Assembly: GCF_000687875.1 (NCBI RefSeq)
Contig: NZ_JHYG01000005.1
Location: 186,001-250,000, forward strand
From: Acidocella facilis ATCC 35904
GTDB taxonomy: Bacteria > Pseudomonadota > Alphaproteobacteria > Acetobacterales > Acetobacteraceae
Length of the DNA: 64,000 nt
Direction: 5' to 3'
Part shown: piece by piece, positions 40,328 to 48,345 of the stretch
Layout of the letters: each line of letters opens with the position of its first letter
Position numbering within the stretch: the stretch's first letter is position 1
The notes under the pieces: model-generated
What the model saw: the letters and a program-made list of their open reading frames with translations, nothing else
The model's database searches: none
What the model was told of the DNA's origin: nothing
Made by a program: the position numbers and the translations under genes

Positions 40328-40354
40328 ATCCGGGCCGACAAACTTAAGCCGGGG

Positions 40355-40383
40355 CGCATAGCGCGTGTTGCGCTGTTTCACAA
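40355..40383 (-). promoter_or_regulatory. Probable sigma-70 promoter of tRNA-Leu (and tig)
   Basis: On the minus strand TTGTGA (-35, complement of 40378-40383) and TATGCG (-10, complement of 40355-40360) are separated by 17 bp, with the tRNA 5' end 27 bp further on. A GC-rich discriminator (CCCCGG) follows, as is common for stable RNA promoters. Predicted by pattern only. Confidence 0.45.
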
Positions 40384-40427
40384 GCTTGCCCCTCGTCTAT
40401 CGGTATAAAAGCGACTAATTCCGCTTC

Positions 40428-43058
40428 ATGGACAGGCAGCGCACCCCGGTTTCACGCGAAAATCCTCGCCCCGCGCGGCGGCGGCGCTGGATCTGGTATG
40501 TCGGCGGGGCGGTGGCGCTGGCCGTGGCGGTGCCGGTCGCGGGGGCGGCCTGGTTCGTGGCGCGGTTCAACCCGAATGATTACGCACCGCAGATCGTGGC
40601 GGCGGTGCAGCAGGCGACCGGGCGGCAGCTCAGCATTGGCGGGCCGATCAAGCTGCAGCTCTCGCTGACCCCGACCTTGACCGCCAGCACGCTCAGCCTC
40701 TCCAACCCGCAAGGCTTTGCCGACCCGTCGCTGCTGACGCTGGACCAGGTGCAGGCGCAGATCGCGCTGCTGCCGCTGCTGCATCATCAGGTGAATATTC
40801 TGCGCCTGGTGCTGGTCGGCCCGAAACTTTATCTGGAGCGCGACGCCAAAGGCCAGGCGGACTGGAATTTCGCCCCGGCCGCCAGCGCCTCCGCCGGCCC
40901 GGCCGAGACCAGTCCGGCGCCGCACGCCAAGCGTCCACGCTATAAGGTGGCGCTGCAGGCGGTGGAGCTGCAAAATGGCCAGATCATCCTGCGCGGCCCC
41001 GGCAGCAGCCCGCCAAATGTGATCCAGCTCACCAGGCTGACCGGCCAGGCCAGCTCGCTGCAGGCGCCGTTGCACCTCACCGGGGCGGCCGCCATCGGCG
41101 CCACCAAGCTGACCATGCAGGGCATGGTTGGCCCGGTGGCGCGGCTGACCGGCAGGGGCGACAGCCCCTGGCCGGTGGATCTGAATTTCGGCTTCGCCGG
41201 CGCCAGCGCCACGCTGCAAGGCAAGGTGACACGCCCGCAAAATGCCAGCGGCTATGATCTGGCGCTGAACGCCACCATCCCGGCGCTGGCCAGCCTCACC
41301 GCCGCCCTGCCGCCGGCCTGGCTGGGCGGGCTCAGCCTGCCGCCGCTGCAAAATCTCAGCCTCACCGCGCGCATCGCCGATCAGGGCGCGAAGCTGCCGG
41401 CGATCAGCAATGTGTCGCTGAACGCCGGGGCAGCGGACCTCTCCAGCCTGCGCCCGGGCCTGACCCTGGCGGCGCTGGATCTGGAGCTGCCGGGGCTGGA
41501 CCGTTCCGGCACGCTGAGCGCCAAAGGCACGCTGGGGGCGATGCCTTTCGCCTTGCAAGGCAATTTCACCGCGCCCAGCGCCTTCATCCCGGCCAATTGG
41601 CTGCCGGCCAGCACCCCGCCGGCCGGCAATTTCGCCGAGAGCCTGAATGCCAGCCTGGGCAATGCCAGCCTCAGCCTGACCGGCGGCATCGCCACCCCGC
41701 ACACGCTGGCCGGGGCGGCGTTGGCGCTCAGCCTCTCCATCCCCGACCTCGCCGCCTTGTCGCCCGCCGCCGGCATCGCTTTGCCCGGCTGGAAAAACAT
41801 CTCGGTGAAGACCACGCTGATCGACCCTGGCGGGCAGGGGCTGGACCATGCAATCGGCTTCGACAGCCTGGCCGCCAACATGGATAATGCCAGCTTCGGC
41901 GGCGATGCCAGCCTGAGCTTCGGCGCCACGCCGAAGCTGGAGCTGGATCTTAACATCGCCCAGGCGGATATCGACGCGCTCGCCGCCGCCTGGCCGGCCA
42001 CCAGCGCCCCCGCCACCCCGGCGACAAGCCCAGCCGCGGCACCGCCAGCACAACTGGTGCCGGACATCGCGCTGCCGGTCAGCCTGCTGCGCCGCGCCAG
42101 CGCCGATGTGATGCTGCACGCCGATTCCCTGACCTATGGCAAGGCGACTTACAGCGCCGTGCAGGCCCATGCGGTGCTGAACAAAGCCGTGCTGACAATC
42201 AGCCCGCTCACCGCGCAGCTGCCGGGCGGGGCGATTACCGCCTCTGCTAGCCTCGATGCCAGCACCGACCCGGCCAGCGCCAGCGTCAAGCTCAACGCCC
42301 CCGCCTTGGCGCTGGGGCCGTTCCTGCATGGTTTCGGCGTGCAAAACATGGCGGAGGGCACGGTGCAGGTGCGGCTGGATGCCAGCGGGCACGGCAATAC
42401 GCTGCCGGCTTTGCTCGGTTCCGTTACCGGCCAGCTGGGCATCGCCAGCGTCAATGGCGTGGTCGATGGACGGGTGATCGGGCAGATTTTCGGCGGCGCG
42501 TTGCAATCGGTCGGGCTGCCGGCCAATCTCGCCGGGGCGCAGGGGCCGGTTTCCGTGCGCTGCGCGGCGCTGCGGCTGGATGCGCAGAACGGCACCGGCA
42601 CGGTGAAGGCGCTGACGCTCGATTCCAGCCGGCTGCTGCTGCAAGGCGGCGGCTCGGTGAATTTCGCCGATGAAACGTTGGGGCTGGTGCTGAAGCCGCG
42701 CCTCACCGTCGGCGGTACCAATGTCACGGTGCCGGTGCAGGTGGGCGGAACCTTCCTCGCCCCGCGCTACAGCTTGGCGCCAGAATCGGCGGTGCGTGCG
42801 GCTGCTGCCGCGGCCAGCGGGCTCGCCGCCAATCCGGCGCAGAAAGCGCTGGGGGCGAACACGCTGCTGGGCCAGGTGGCCGGGCTGCTCGGCAATGACA
42901 GCCACGCCGATGTCTGCCCCGCCGCGCTCAGCCTGGCGCGGATGGGCGCCCCTGGCCCGGCGCCGGCCGCCCCCGCCAGCGCCAGCGCTCCCGCCGCCGG
43001 CAATTCTGCCCCGGCCAACGGGCCGCGTAATCTGCTGCAAGGCATCCTCGGCCAATGA
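40428..43058 (+). CDS. AsmA family inner-membrane protein
   Basis: 876 aa. A basic N-terminus and one membrane helix (about 20-45) are followed by the AsmA start ARFNPNDYAPQIVAAVQQATGRQLSIGGP. Long repeated beta-strand segments make up the body, and the conserved C-terminal AsmA_2-like stretch has VTGQLGIASVNGVVDGRVIG. The protein is low in charge and rich in Ala/Leu/Ser, as usual. AsmA-like proteins are thought to form periplasmic bridges moving phospholipid to the outer membrane. It is the first gene of an operon with ATP12 and acylphosphatase genes. A TATAAA element lies at 40404-40409. Confidence 0.88.
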   Translation: MDRQRTPVSRENPRPARRRRWIWYVGGAVALAVAVPVAGAAWFVARFNPNDYAPQIVAAVQQATGRQLSIGGPIKLQLSLTPTLTASTLSLSNPQGFADPSLLTLDQVQAQIALLPLLHHQVNILRLVLVGPKLYLERDAKGQADWNFAPAASASAGPAETSPAPHAKRPRYKVALQAVELQNGQIILRGPGSSPPNVIQLTRLTGQASSLQAPLHLTGAAAIGATKLTMQGMVGPVARLTGRGDSPWPVDLNFGFAGASATLQGKVTRPQNASGYDLALNATIPALASLTAALPPAWLGGLSLPPLQNLSLTARIADQGAKLPAISNVSLNAGAADLSSLRPGLTLAALDLELPGLDRSGTLSAKGTLGAMPFALQGNFTAPSAFIPANWLPASTPPAGNFAESLNASLGNASLSLTGGIATPHTLAGAALALSLSIPDLAALSPAAGIALPGWKNISVKTTLIDPGGQGLDHAIGFDSLAANMDNASFGGDASLSFGATPKLELDLNIAQADIDALAAAWPATSAPATPATSPAAAPPAQLVPDIALPVSLLRRASADVMLHADSLTYGKATYSAVQAHAVLNKAVLTISPLTAQLPGGAITASASLDASTDPASASVKLNAPALALGPFLHGFGVQNMAEGTVQVRLDASGHGNTLPALLGSVTGQLGIASVNGVVDGRVIGQIFGGALQSVGLPANLAGAQGPVSVRCAALRLDAQNGTGTVKALTLDSSRLLLQGGGSVNFADETLGLVLKPRLTVGGTNVTVPVQVGGTFLAPRYSLAPESAVRAAAAAASGLAANPAQKALGANTLLGQVAGLLGNDSHADVCPAALSLARMGAPGPAPAAPASASAPAAGNSAPANGPRNLLQGILGQ

Positions 43059-43750
43059 AGCGTTTCTGGACCCTGGCCGCGCCGCTGCCGCAGGATGGCG
43101 GGTTTCGCGTGCAGCTCGACAAGCGGTTGGTGAAACTGCCCTCGGGCGCACCGCTCAGCGTCGCCTCGCTGAAGCTGGCGGAGGCGATCGCGCAAGAATG
43201 GAACCGCACCGGCGCGGAATTCACCCCGGATGATCTGCCGCTGACCCAGATGGTCTGCACCGCGCAGGAACGGGTGGCGCTGCACCGGGAGGAGGTCATC
43301 CGCCAGCTCGCCGCCTATGGGCTGAACGATCTGCTCTGTTATCGCGCCGAGGGCCCGCCGGAGCTGGCGGCGCGCCAGCACGCGCAATGGGACCCCTGGC
43401 TGCGCTGGCTGAACGCTACGCATGGCATCGGGCTGATCACCACCATCGGGCTGATGCCGGTGAACCAGCTGCCCTGGACCAAGGAGAAGCTGGAAGCCTT
43501 GCTGGCCGTGCGCGACGATGCGGCGCTGGCCGCGCTCGGCGTGCTGATCCCGGCGCTGGGCAGCTTCGTGCTTGGGCTGGCCGCCGCCGAGGGCGCGTTG
43601 GAGGCGCAGGCCGCCTGCGCCGCCGCCGCATTGGACGAGCTTTGGCAGGCCGAACAATGGGGCGACGACCCGCTGGACGAAGCCCGCCGCACGCGGGTGC
43701 TGGCCGATGTCAGCGCCGCGCTCGGTTTCCTGAACCTCACACGCGCATGA
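43055..43750 (+). CDS. ATP12 family F1-ATPase assembly chaperone
   Basis: 231 aa. It shows the ATP12 layout: [24 protein letters not shown] start, then [24 protein letters not shown], then [26 protein letters not shown]. In mitochondria ATP12 binds the alpha subunit of F1 before assembly; alphaproteobacterial homologues are presumed to act likewise. The start overlaps the asmA-like stop by four bases, and its own stop overlaps the next start. The link to acylphosphatase has no known functional reason. Confidence 0.9.
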   Translation: MKRFWTLAAPLPQDGGFRVQLDKRLVKLPSGAPLSVASLKLAEAIAQEWNRTGAEFTPDDLPLTQMVCTAQERVALHREEVIRQLAAYGLNDLLCYRAEGPPELAARQHAQWDPWLRWLNATHGIGLITTIGLMPVNQLPWTKEKLEALLAVRDDAALAALGVLIPALGSFVLGLAAAEGALEAQAACAAAALDELWQAEQWGDDPLDEARRTRVLADVSAALGFLNLTRA

Positions 43751-44043
43751 GCGCGCTGCACCTGCTGATCTCCGGGCGGGTGCAGGGCGTTGGCTATCGG
43801 GACTGGCTGCTGCGCCGGGCACGCGCGCTGGGGCTGCAAGGCTGGGTACGCAACCTGGCGGATGGGCGGGTGGAGGCCGTGCTGGCCGGGCCGGAAGCGG
43901 CCGTGCTGGCCGGTGTGCGCGCCTGCCAGGATGGCCCGCCTCTGGCCCAGGTGTTGAATATCGCCACCACGCCCTGCCCCGCCCCCGGCACCGACGGCTT
44001 CGAAAAAAAGCCCACGTCAGCGGAACAATATCGCCCGAATTGA
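43747..44043 (+). CDS. Acylphosphatase
   Basis: 98 aa. The active-site loop [12 protein letters not shown] (catalytic Arg) and [17 protein letters not shown] (catalytic Asn) are intact. The fold is the common ferredoxin-like one of about 90 aa; a short extra tail ends in [13 protein letters not shown]. It hydrolyses acyl phosphates such as acetyl phosphate or carbamoyl phosphate. ATG overlaps the ATP12 stop (ATGA). It ends the three-gene operon. Confidence 0.93.
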   Translation: MSALHLLISGRVQGVGYRDWLLRRARALGLQGWVRNLADGRVEAVLAGPEAAVLAGVRACQDGPPLAQVLNIATTPCPAPGTDGFEKKPTSAEQYRPN

Positions 44044-44129
44044 CTGGCGTGGCGGATCGGCGGCGTTTATAATCTTAAACACACCCCGATCTGGCGGGCG
44101 TGATGTCACGCGATGGAGATGGACCCGGA

Positions 44130-45407
44130 ATGAGCACGAACAGCGAGTTGATGGCGCGCCGCATGGCGGCGGTGCCGCGTGGCGTGGGCAATGCCCATGC
44201 GGTTTTCACCGCCCGCGCGGAGAATGCCGAGCTGTGGGATGTCGAGGGCAAGCGCTATATCGATTTCGCCGGCGGCATCGCGGTGCTGAATACCGGCCAT
44301 CGCCACCCGAAAGTGATGGCGGCGGTGCAGAAGCAGATGGAGGCCTTCACCCATACCTGCTTCCAGGTCACGCCGTATGACAGCTACATTGAGCTGGCGG
44401 AGAAGCTGAACGCCATCGCCCCGATCGAGGGCGAGGCGAAGACGATTTTCTTCACCACCGGCGCCGAGGCGCTGGAGAATGCGGTGAAGATCGCCCGCGC
44501 CGCCACCGGCCGCCCCGGCGTGATCACCTTCGCCGGCGGCTATCATGGCCGCACCATGCTGACCATGGCGATGACCGGCAAGGTGCTGCCTTACAAGAAG
44601 AAATTCGCCCCGATGCCGGCGGAGATCTACCATGTGCCGTTCCCGCACAAGCAGTTCGAGGTCAGCGTCGAGGACTCGCTGAAATATATCGACATGCTGT
44701 TCCGCGCCGATATCGAGCCAGGCCGCGTCGCCGCCATCGCGCTGGAGCCGGTGCAGGGCGAAGGCGGCTTCCTGCCCGCCCCTGAGGAGCTGCTGATCGG
44801 GCTGCGCAAGATCTGCGACGAACATGGCATCCTGCTGATCATCGACGAGGTGCAGACCGGCTTTGCCCGCACCGGCAAGATGTTCGCCATCGAGCATTCC
44901 TCGATCAAGCCCGACATCATGACGGTGGCGAAGTCGCTCGCCGGCGGCTTCCCGCTCTCGGCGGTCATCGGCAAGGCCGAGATCATGGATGCGGCCGAGC
45001 CGGGCGGTCTGGGCGGCACCTATGCCGGCTCGCCCTTGGGCTGTGCGGCGGCGCTGGCGGTGCTGGAAGTGATCGAGGAAGAGAAGCTGGTTGCGCGCGC
45101 CAATGTCATCGGCGCGCGGATGAAGACCAGGCTGGAGGCGATGGCGCAGCGCAACGACGCCCACCCGATCGCCAATATCCGCGGCCCCGGCGCGATGATC
45201 GCCTTTGACGTGGTGAAGACCCGCGGTACCGACGAGCCGGACCCGGAGGCGACGAAGAAGATCCTCGCCGCTGCCAAGGAAAAGGGGCTGATCCTGCTCT
45301 CCTGCGGCGTGTTCGGTAATGCCGTGCGGCTGTTGATGCCGCTGACCATCTCCGATGCGCTGCTCGAAGAAGGGCTGGATATCCTGGAAGCCTCGCTGGC
45401 CAGCTGA
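44130..45407 (+). CDS. gabT: 4-aminobutyrate--2-oxoglutarate aminotransferase (class III)
   Basis: 425 aa from the ATG at 44130, where the sequence MSTNSELMARRMAAVPRGVG matches the GabT start; another ATG ten codons upstream is in frame. Signatures: TTGAEALENAVKIARAATGR, the cofactor-binding LLIIDEVQTGFARTG and the PLP lysine K268 in TVAKSLAGGFPLSAV. It converts GABA to succinate semialdehyde, feeding acid tolerance or nitrogen metabolism. No gabD is next to it. A perfect TATAAT lies at 44068-44073, with no good -35. The gene ends in a strong terminator and is probably monocistronic. Confidence 0.92.
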   Translation: MSTNSELMARRMAAVPRGVGNAHAVFTARAENAELWDVEGKRYIDFAGGIAVLNTGHRHPKVMAAVQKQMEAFTHTCFQVTPYDSYIELAEKLNAIAPIEGEAKTIFFTTGAEALENAVKIARAATGRPGVITFAGGYHGRTMLTMAMTGKVLPYKKKFAPMPAEIYHVPFPHKQFEVSVEDSLKYIDMLFRADIEPGRVAAIALEPVQGEGGFLPAPEELLIGLRKICDEHGILLIIDEVQTGFARTGKMFAIEHSSIKPDIMTVAKSLAGGFPLSAVIGKAEIMDAAEPGGLGGTYAGSPLGCAAALAVLEVIEEEKLVARANVIGARMKTRLEAMAQRNDAHPIANIRGPGAMIAFDVVKTRGTDEPDPEATKKILAAAKEKGLILLSCGVFGNAVRLLMPLTISDALLEEGLDILEASLAS

Positions 45408-45432
45408 CGCAAGCAGGCCATCCGCCAACAGA

Positions 45433-45459
45433 AAAGGCCCCGTCACCGGGGCCTTTTTC
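45433..45459 (+). terminator. Rho-independent terminator of gabT
   Basis: AAAAGGCCCCG/CGGGGCCTTTT stem with a 4-nt loop followed by T-run; symmetrical A/T flanks allow it to work in both directions. It lies 25 nt after the gabT stop. Confidence 0.88.
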
Positions 45460-45476
45460 ATGCGTGCGGGAAGCGA

Positions 45477-45582
45477 TTAGAGCCTCAAGCTTTTAGCTTG
45501 AGGCTCTAGGTTCTGTTTTAGCGAGCAGTTTCATGTGCTTAACCTGACGCTGCCGCGTCAATCTAAACGCATATTGCTCTAA
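45477..45582. repeat. Two-module CTAG-type palindromic repeat, copy 1
   Basis: Module A is a hairpin TAGAGCCTCAAGC/GCTTGAGGCTCTA. Module B (about 77 bp, from CTAGGTTCTG to TTGCTCTAA) has a nested inverted repeat built from GAGCA..., CATGTG..., TTGACGC/GCGTCAA-like and ...ATTGCTC arms. The last CTA of module B (45579-45581) is the stop codon of the DUF1330 gene on the minus strand. Very similar sequences lie at 45889-45967 (opposite orientation, module B only) and 53767-53873. Confidence 0.85.
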
Positions 45583-45869
45583 CCCGCATCGACCACGAAC
45601 ATCCGCGCCTCCTGCGCCGCTTGCCGCTCTTGCTTGATCGGCCCGTACGCCTCGGAATGATAAAATTCCAAAGCTTGCGCCAAGGTCGGAAATTCGAAAA
45701 TTCCCGCCAGCGGCAGCGGCGTCACATCCCCCTCCAGCTGTGCCGCGACCGGCCCGAAATGCAGAATTTTCCCGTCCGCCGCCGCGAGTGCAGCCTGAAA
45801 GCGTGGGGCCAGAGCGGCCTGCTTGGCCGCATCGATCACCCGCAGATTGACATGAACATAAGCCGCCAC
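45579..45869 (-). CDS. DUF1330 domain-containing small protein
   Basis: 96 aa from a GTG at 45867-45869 with a GGAGG ribosome site five bases before. The pattern AYVHVNLRVID... FEFPTLAQALEFYHSEAYGPI is that of DUF1330, a ferredoxin-like dimeric alpha/beta barrel fold related to antibiotic-biosynthesis monooxygenases; no enzymatic role is established. It is boxed in by two inverted copies of a palindromic repeat, and its TAG stop is part of one of them. This suggests insertion of the repeat at the gene end, or movement of the gene with the repeats. Confidence 0.82.
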   Translation of the reverse strand: MAAYVHVNLRVIDAAKQAALAPRFQAALAAADGKILHFGPVAAQLEGDVTPLPLAGIFEFPTLAQALEFYHSEAYGPIKQERQAAQEARMFVVDAG

Positions 45870-45888
45870 GTGCGCCTCCCCTCACGAA

Positions 45889-45967
45889 CCTTAGAGCAAT
45901 ATGTGTTTAGATTGACGCGGCAGCGTCAAGCTAAGAACATGAACTTGCTCGCTAAAATAAAACCTAG
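45889..45967. repeat. Two-module CTAG-type palindromic repeat, copy 2 (module B, reversed)
   Basis: TTAGAGCAATATGTGTTTAG... to ...AAAACCTAG, the reverse complement of module B of copy 1 with about a dozen differences. It lies between the DUF1330 start and the creatininase stop. With copy 1 it flanks the DUF1330 gene as an inverted pair. Confidence 0.85.
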
Positions 45968-45971
45968 AGCG

Positions 45972-46778
45972 TCAAACGGCCTTGCCGACCTCGGCCGCGA
46001 CATGCGCGACGAACCGCGCCGCTGCCGCGACCAGATCCTCAGCCACCGCCTCACCCAGATCCGCATCCCCCGCCGCCCAGGCGGCTTCGATGGCGGGCTT
46101 GGGCACGGTATCGAATTCCACCGGCGCTTCCACGCTCAGCCCCTCGAAATCGAGCGTGCCGAAATCCCGCACCTTCAACCCCAGCATCTCGCCCCCCTCA
46201 GGCGCCCCGGCGGCATCCCGGATGGTGTCCGCCCGCAACGCCCGATTCAGCGAGAGCAGCGGCTCCGCCCCATGGCCGAAGCGCCCGGCGGCGCCATCCA
46301 GACGGCGTTCCATCAGCTGCCGGGCGATTTTCCAGAGATAGAAGGACGGGATCACCAGCCCGGTGCGGCGTTTGATCGCCAGCGTCACCTCATGCACCAC
46401 CGGCACATTGCCGCCATGGGCGTTGAGGATGACGATGCGCCGCAAGCCATGTCGCAGCAGCCCTTCCAGCAGCTCCGCCAGCACGCGCCTGAAACTCTCC
46501 GGCGCGAGCGCCAGACCGCCGGGGCTGGGGGCAAAAAAATCCGCGACACCGAAGGGCAAGGTCGGCGCCATCACGCATAGCGTGCCGGCCTCATTCGCCG
46601 CGCGGGCGATGCGTTCGGCGATCTCATCGGCCAGGACAAAATCCCCCATCGGCTGATGCGGGCCATGATCCTCCTGGCTGCCCAGCGCCAGCAAGATCAC
46701 CGGCTGGCGCTGAGCCAGCGCGGCAAAATCCGGGGCGGTGAGGTCGGCCAGCCTGACGCTGGCAAGGAGCTTGTTCAT
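45972..46778 (-). CDS. Creatininase family protein
   Basis: 268 aa from the ATG at 46776-46778 (MNKLLASVRLADLTAPDF), which has an AGGA site eight bases before; another ATG three codons upstream is possible. Metal-binding motifs of the family are visible: GSQEDHGPHQPMGDFVLADE (Glu, His, Asp) and ILNAHGGNVPV. The family includes creatinine amidohydrolase and the amidohydrolases MftE and ArfB, so the substrate cannot be assigned. It is divergent from the manC-type gene, 77 bp away. Confidence 0.85.
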   Translation of the reverse strand: MNKLLASVRLADLTAPDFAALAQRQPVILLALGSQEDHGPHQPMGDFVLADEIAERIARAANEAGTLCVMAPTLPFGVADFFAPSPGGLALAPESFRRVLAELLEGLLRHGLRRIVILNAHGGNVPVVHEVTLAIKRRTGLVIPSFYLWKIARQLMERRLDGAAGRFGHGAEPLLSLNRALRADTIRDAAGAPEGGEMLGLKVRDFGTLDFEGLSVEAPVEFDTVPKPAIEAAWAAGDADLGEAVAEDLVAAAARFVAHVAAEVGKAV

Positions 46779-46855
46779 GCGCTTCATCCTGCCAGCCCGA
46801 CTGGACAGTTTCCAGCCTTGACGGCTAATTCGCGCCAACAGAGCAAGGGGCTGAC

Positions 46856-48292
46856 ATGTCGAACCAGAACGCGGACCAAAAGATCGTCCCGGTGATTCTT
46901 TGCGGCGGCTCCGGCACGCGGCTCTGGCCGGTTTCGCGCAAGAGCTTCCCCAAGCAATTCTGGCCGCTGCTCTCCACCACCCCGATGCTGGCCGAAACCG
47001 CCCTGCGCGGCACGGGCGCTGGCTTCGCCGCCCCGATCGTCGTTGCCAATCAGGAGCATCGCTTCATCGTCGCCGAACAGCTGCGCGATGCCGGGGTGAA
47101 GGCGCCGCGCATCCTGCTGGAGCCGGTGGGGCGCAACTCTGCCCCGGCCATCGCCGCCGCCGCCCTGCTCGCCGCCGAGACCGACCCGCATGCCGTGCTC
47201 TGGATCATGGCCGCTGATGCCGCCATTCAGGATGAGCCGGCCCTGCATGAGGCGCTGGCGAAAGCCGCCGCCGCGGCCCGCGCCGGCTATATCGTCACCT
47301 TCGGCATGCAGCCGACGGCAGCCGAGACCGGCTATGGCTATATCGCCCAGGGCGAGGCGCTGCCCAACCTCTCCGGCGTGCACAAGCTGGCCCGTTTCGT
47401 GGAAAAACCCGACGCCAGCCGCGCCGCGCAGATGCTGGCCGAAGGCGGTTATCTCTGGAATTCCGGCATGTTTATCTTCCGGGCCGATATCATGATCGAG
47501 GAGCTGCAATCTCTGGCTCCCGAAGTGCTCACCGCCGCCCGTGCCGCTGTTGCCGCGCGTCATGACGATCTGGACTTCATCCGGCTGGATGAGGCCAGCT
47601 TCGCCGCCGCGCCAGATATCTCGATCGACTATGCGATTGCCGAGAAGACTCATAAGGCCGCCGTCGTGCCAGCTGCTCTTGGCTGGTCGGATGTCGGCTC
47701 CTGGTCGGCTCTGGCCGAGATCGCGCCGAAGGATTCCGCCGGCAATTTCGCCCAGGGCGACGTGGTGCTGGAAAATGCCGAGAATTGCTACGCCCGCTCG
47801 GAGGGCATGCTCACCGCCCTGCTCGGGGTGCAGGATCTCGTCGTCGTCACCACCCAGGATGCGGTGTTGGTGGCGCATAAATCCGAGGCGCAGAACGTCA
47901 AGACAATCGTCGACAAGCTGAAGGCCCAGAAGCGGCCGGAGGCGGAGGCGCAATATCGCAGCTATCGCCCCTGGGGGTTTTATGAAAGCCTGATCCAGGG
48001 CGAGCGCTTCCAGGTGAAGCGCATCGTCGTCTGGCCCGGCCGCCGGCTCTCGCTGCAGAAACATTTCCATCGCGCCGAGCATTGGGTGGTCGTCGCCGGC
48101 TGTGCCTTGGTGACGCGTGACACCGAGGAGCTGTTGATCCAGGAGAATGAGAGCATCTATCTGCCGCTCGGCTGCGTCCACCGGTTGGATAATCCGGGAA
48201 AAATCCCGCTGACCCTGATCGAGGTCCAGTCAGGCTCCTATCTCGGCGAGGATGATATCGTTAGAATCGAGGACCATTACGGGCGGAGCTAG
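46856..48292 (+). CDS. manC: Mannose-1-phosphate guanylyltransferase / mannose-6-phosphate isomerase
   Basis: 478 aa, bifunctional type II enzyme. The N-terminal nucleotidyltransferase has GGSGTRLWPVSRKSFPKQF and the FVEKP signature (ARFVEKPDASRA). The C-terminal cupin domain has WGFYESLIQGERFQVKRI, LQKHFHRAEHWVVVAG and PLGCVHRLDNPG, the metal-binding isomerase site. It makes GDP-mannose for exopolysaccharide or LPS. It stands alone; a glycan cluster is not adjacent. Its TAG stop is embedded in a CTAG-type palindrome shared with the convergent sugar-porter gene. Confidence 0.93.
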   Translation: MSNQNADQKIVPVILCGGSGTRLWPVSRKSFPKQFWPLLSTTPMLAETALRGTGAGFAAPIVVANQEHRFIVAEQLRDAGVKAPRILLEPVGRNSAPAIAAAALLAAETDPHAVLWIMAADAAIQDEPALHEALAKAAAAARAGYIVTFGMQPTAAETGYGYIAQGEALPNLSGVHKLARFVEKPDASRAAQMLAEGGYLWNSGMFIFRADIMIEELQSLAPEVLTAARAAVAARHDDLDFIRLDEASFAAAPDISIDYAIAEKTHKAAVVPAALGWSDVGSWSALAEIAPKDSAGNFAQGDVVLENAENCYARSEGMLTALLGVQDLVVVTTQDAVLVAHKSEAQNVKTIVDKLKAQKRPEAEAQYRSYRPWGFYESLIQGERFQVKRIVVWPGRRLSLQKHFHRAEHWVVVAGCALVTRDTEELLIQENESIYLPLGCVHRLDNPGKIPLTLIEVQSGSYLGEDDIVRIEDHYGRS

Positions 48293-48345
48293 AGCGAGCA
48301 ACTGTATCCGATCAGACGAGTCCGTTTGATCGGATGTTGCTCTAG
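48289..48345. repeat. CTAG-ended palindrome carrying the stop codons of two convergent genes
   Basis: 57 bp from CTAGAGCGAGCAACTG to GGATGTTGCTCTAG. Inner arms ATCCGATCAGACG and CGTTTGATCGGAT are near-perfect inverted repeats. The left CTAG contains the manC stop (TAG, 48290-48292). The right CTAG contains the stop of the minus-strand porter (complement of 48342-48344). A related palindrome without CTAG ends is at 55367-55405. The intergenic space is made wholly of this element. Confidence 0.85.

Noticed and set aside
45477-45967. Insertion sequence or composite transposon around DUF1330
   Set aside because: No transposase frame is present; only short palindromic repeats are seen, so it is listed as repeats and a speculative unit.
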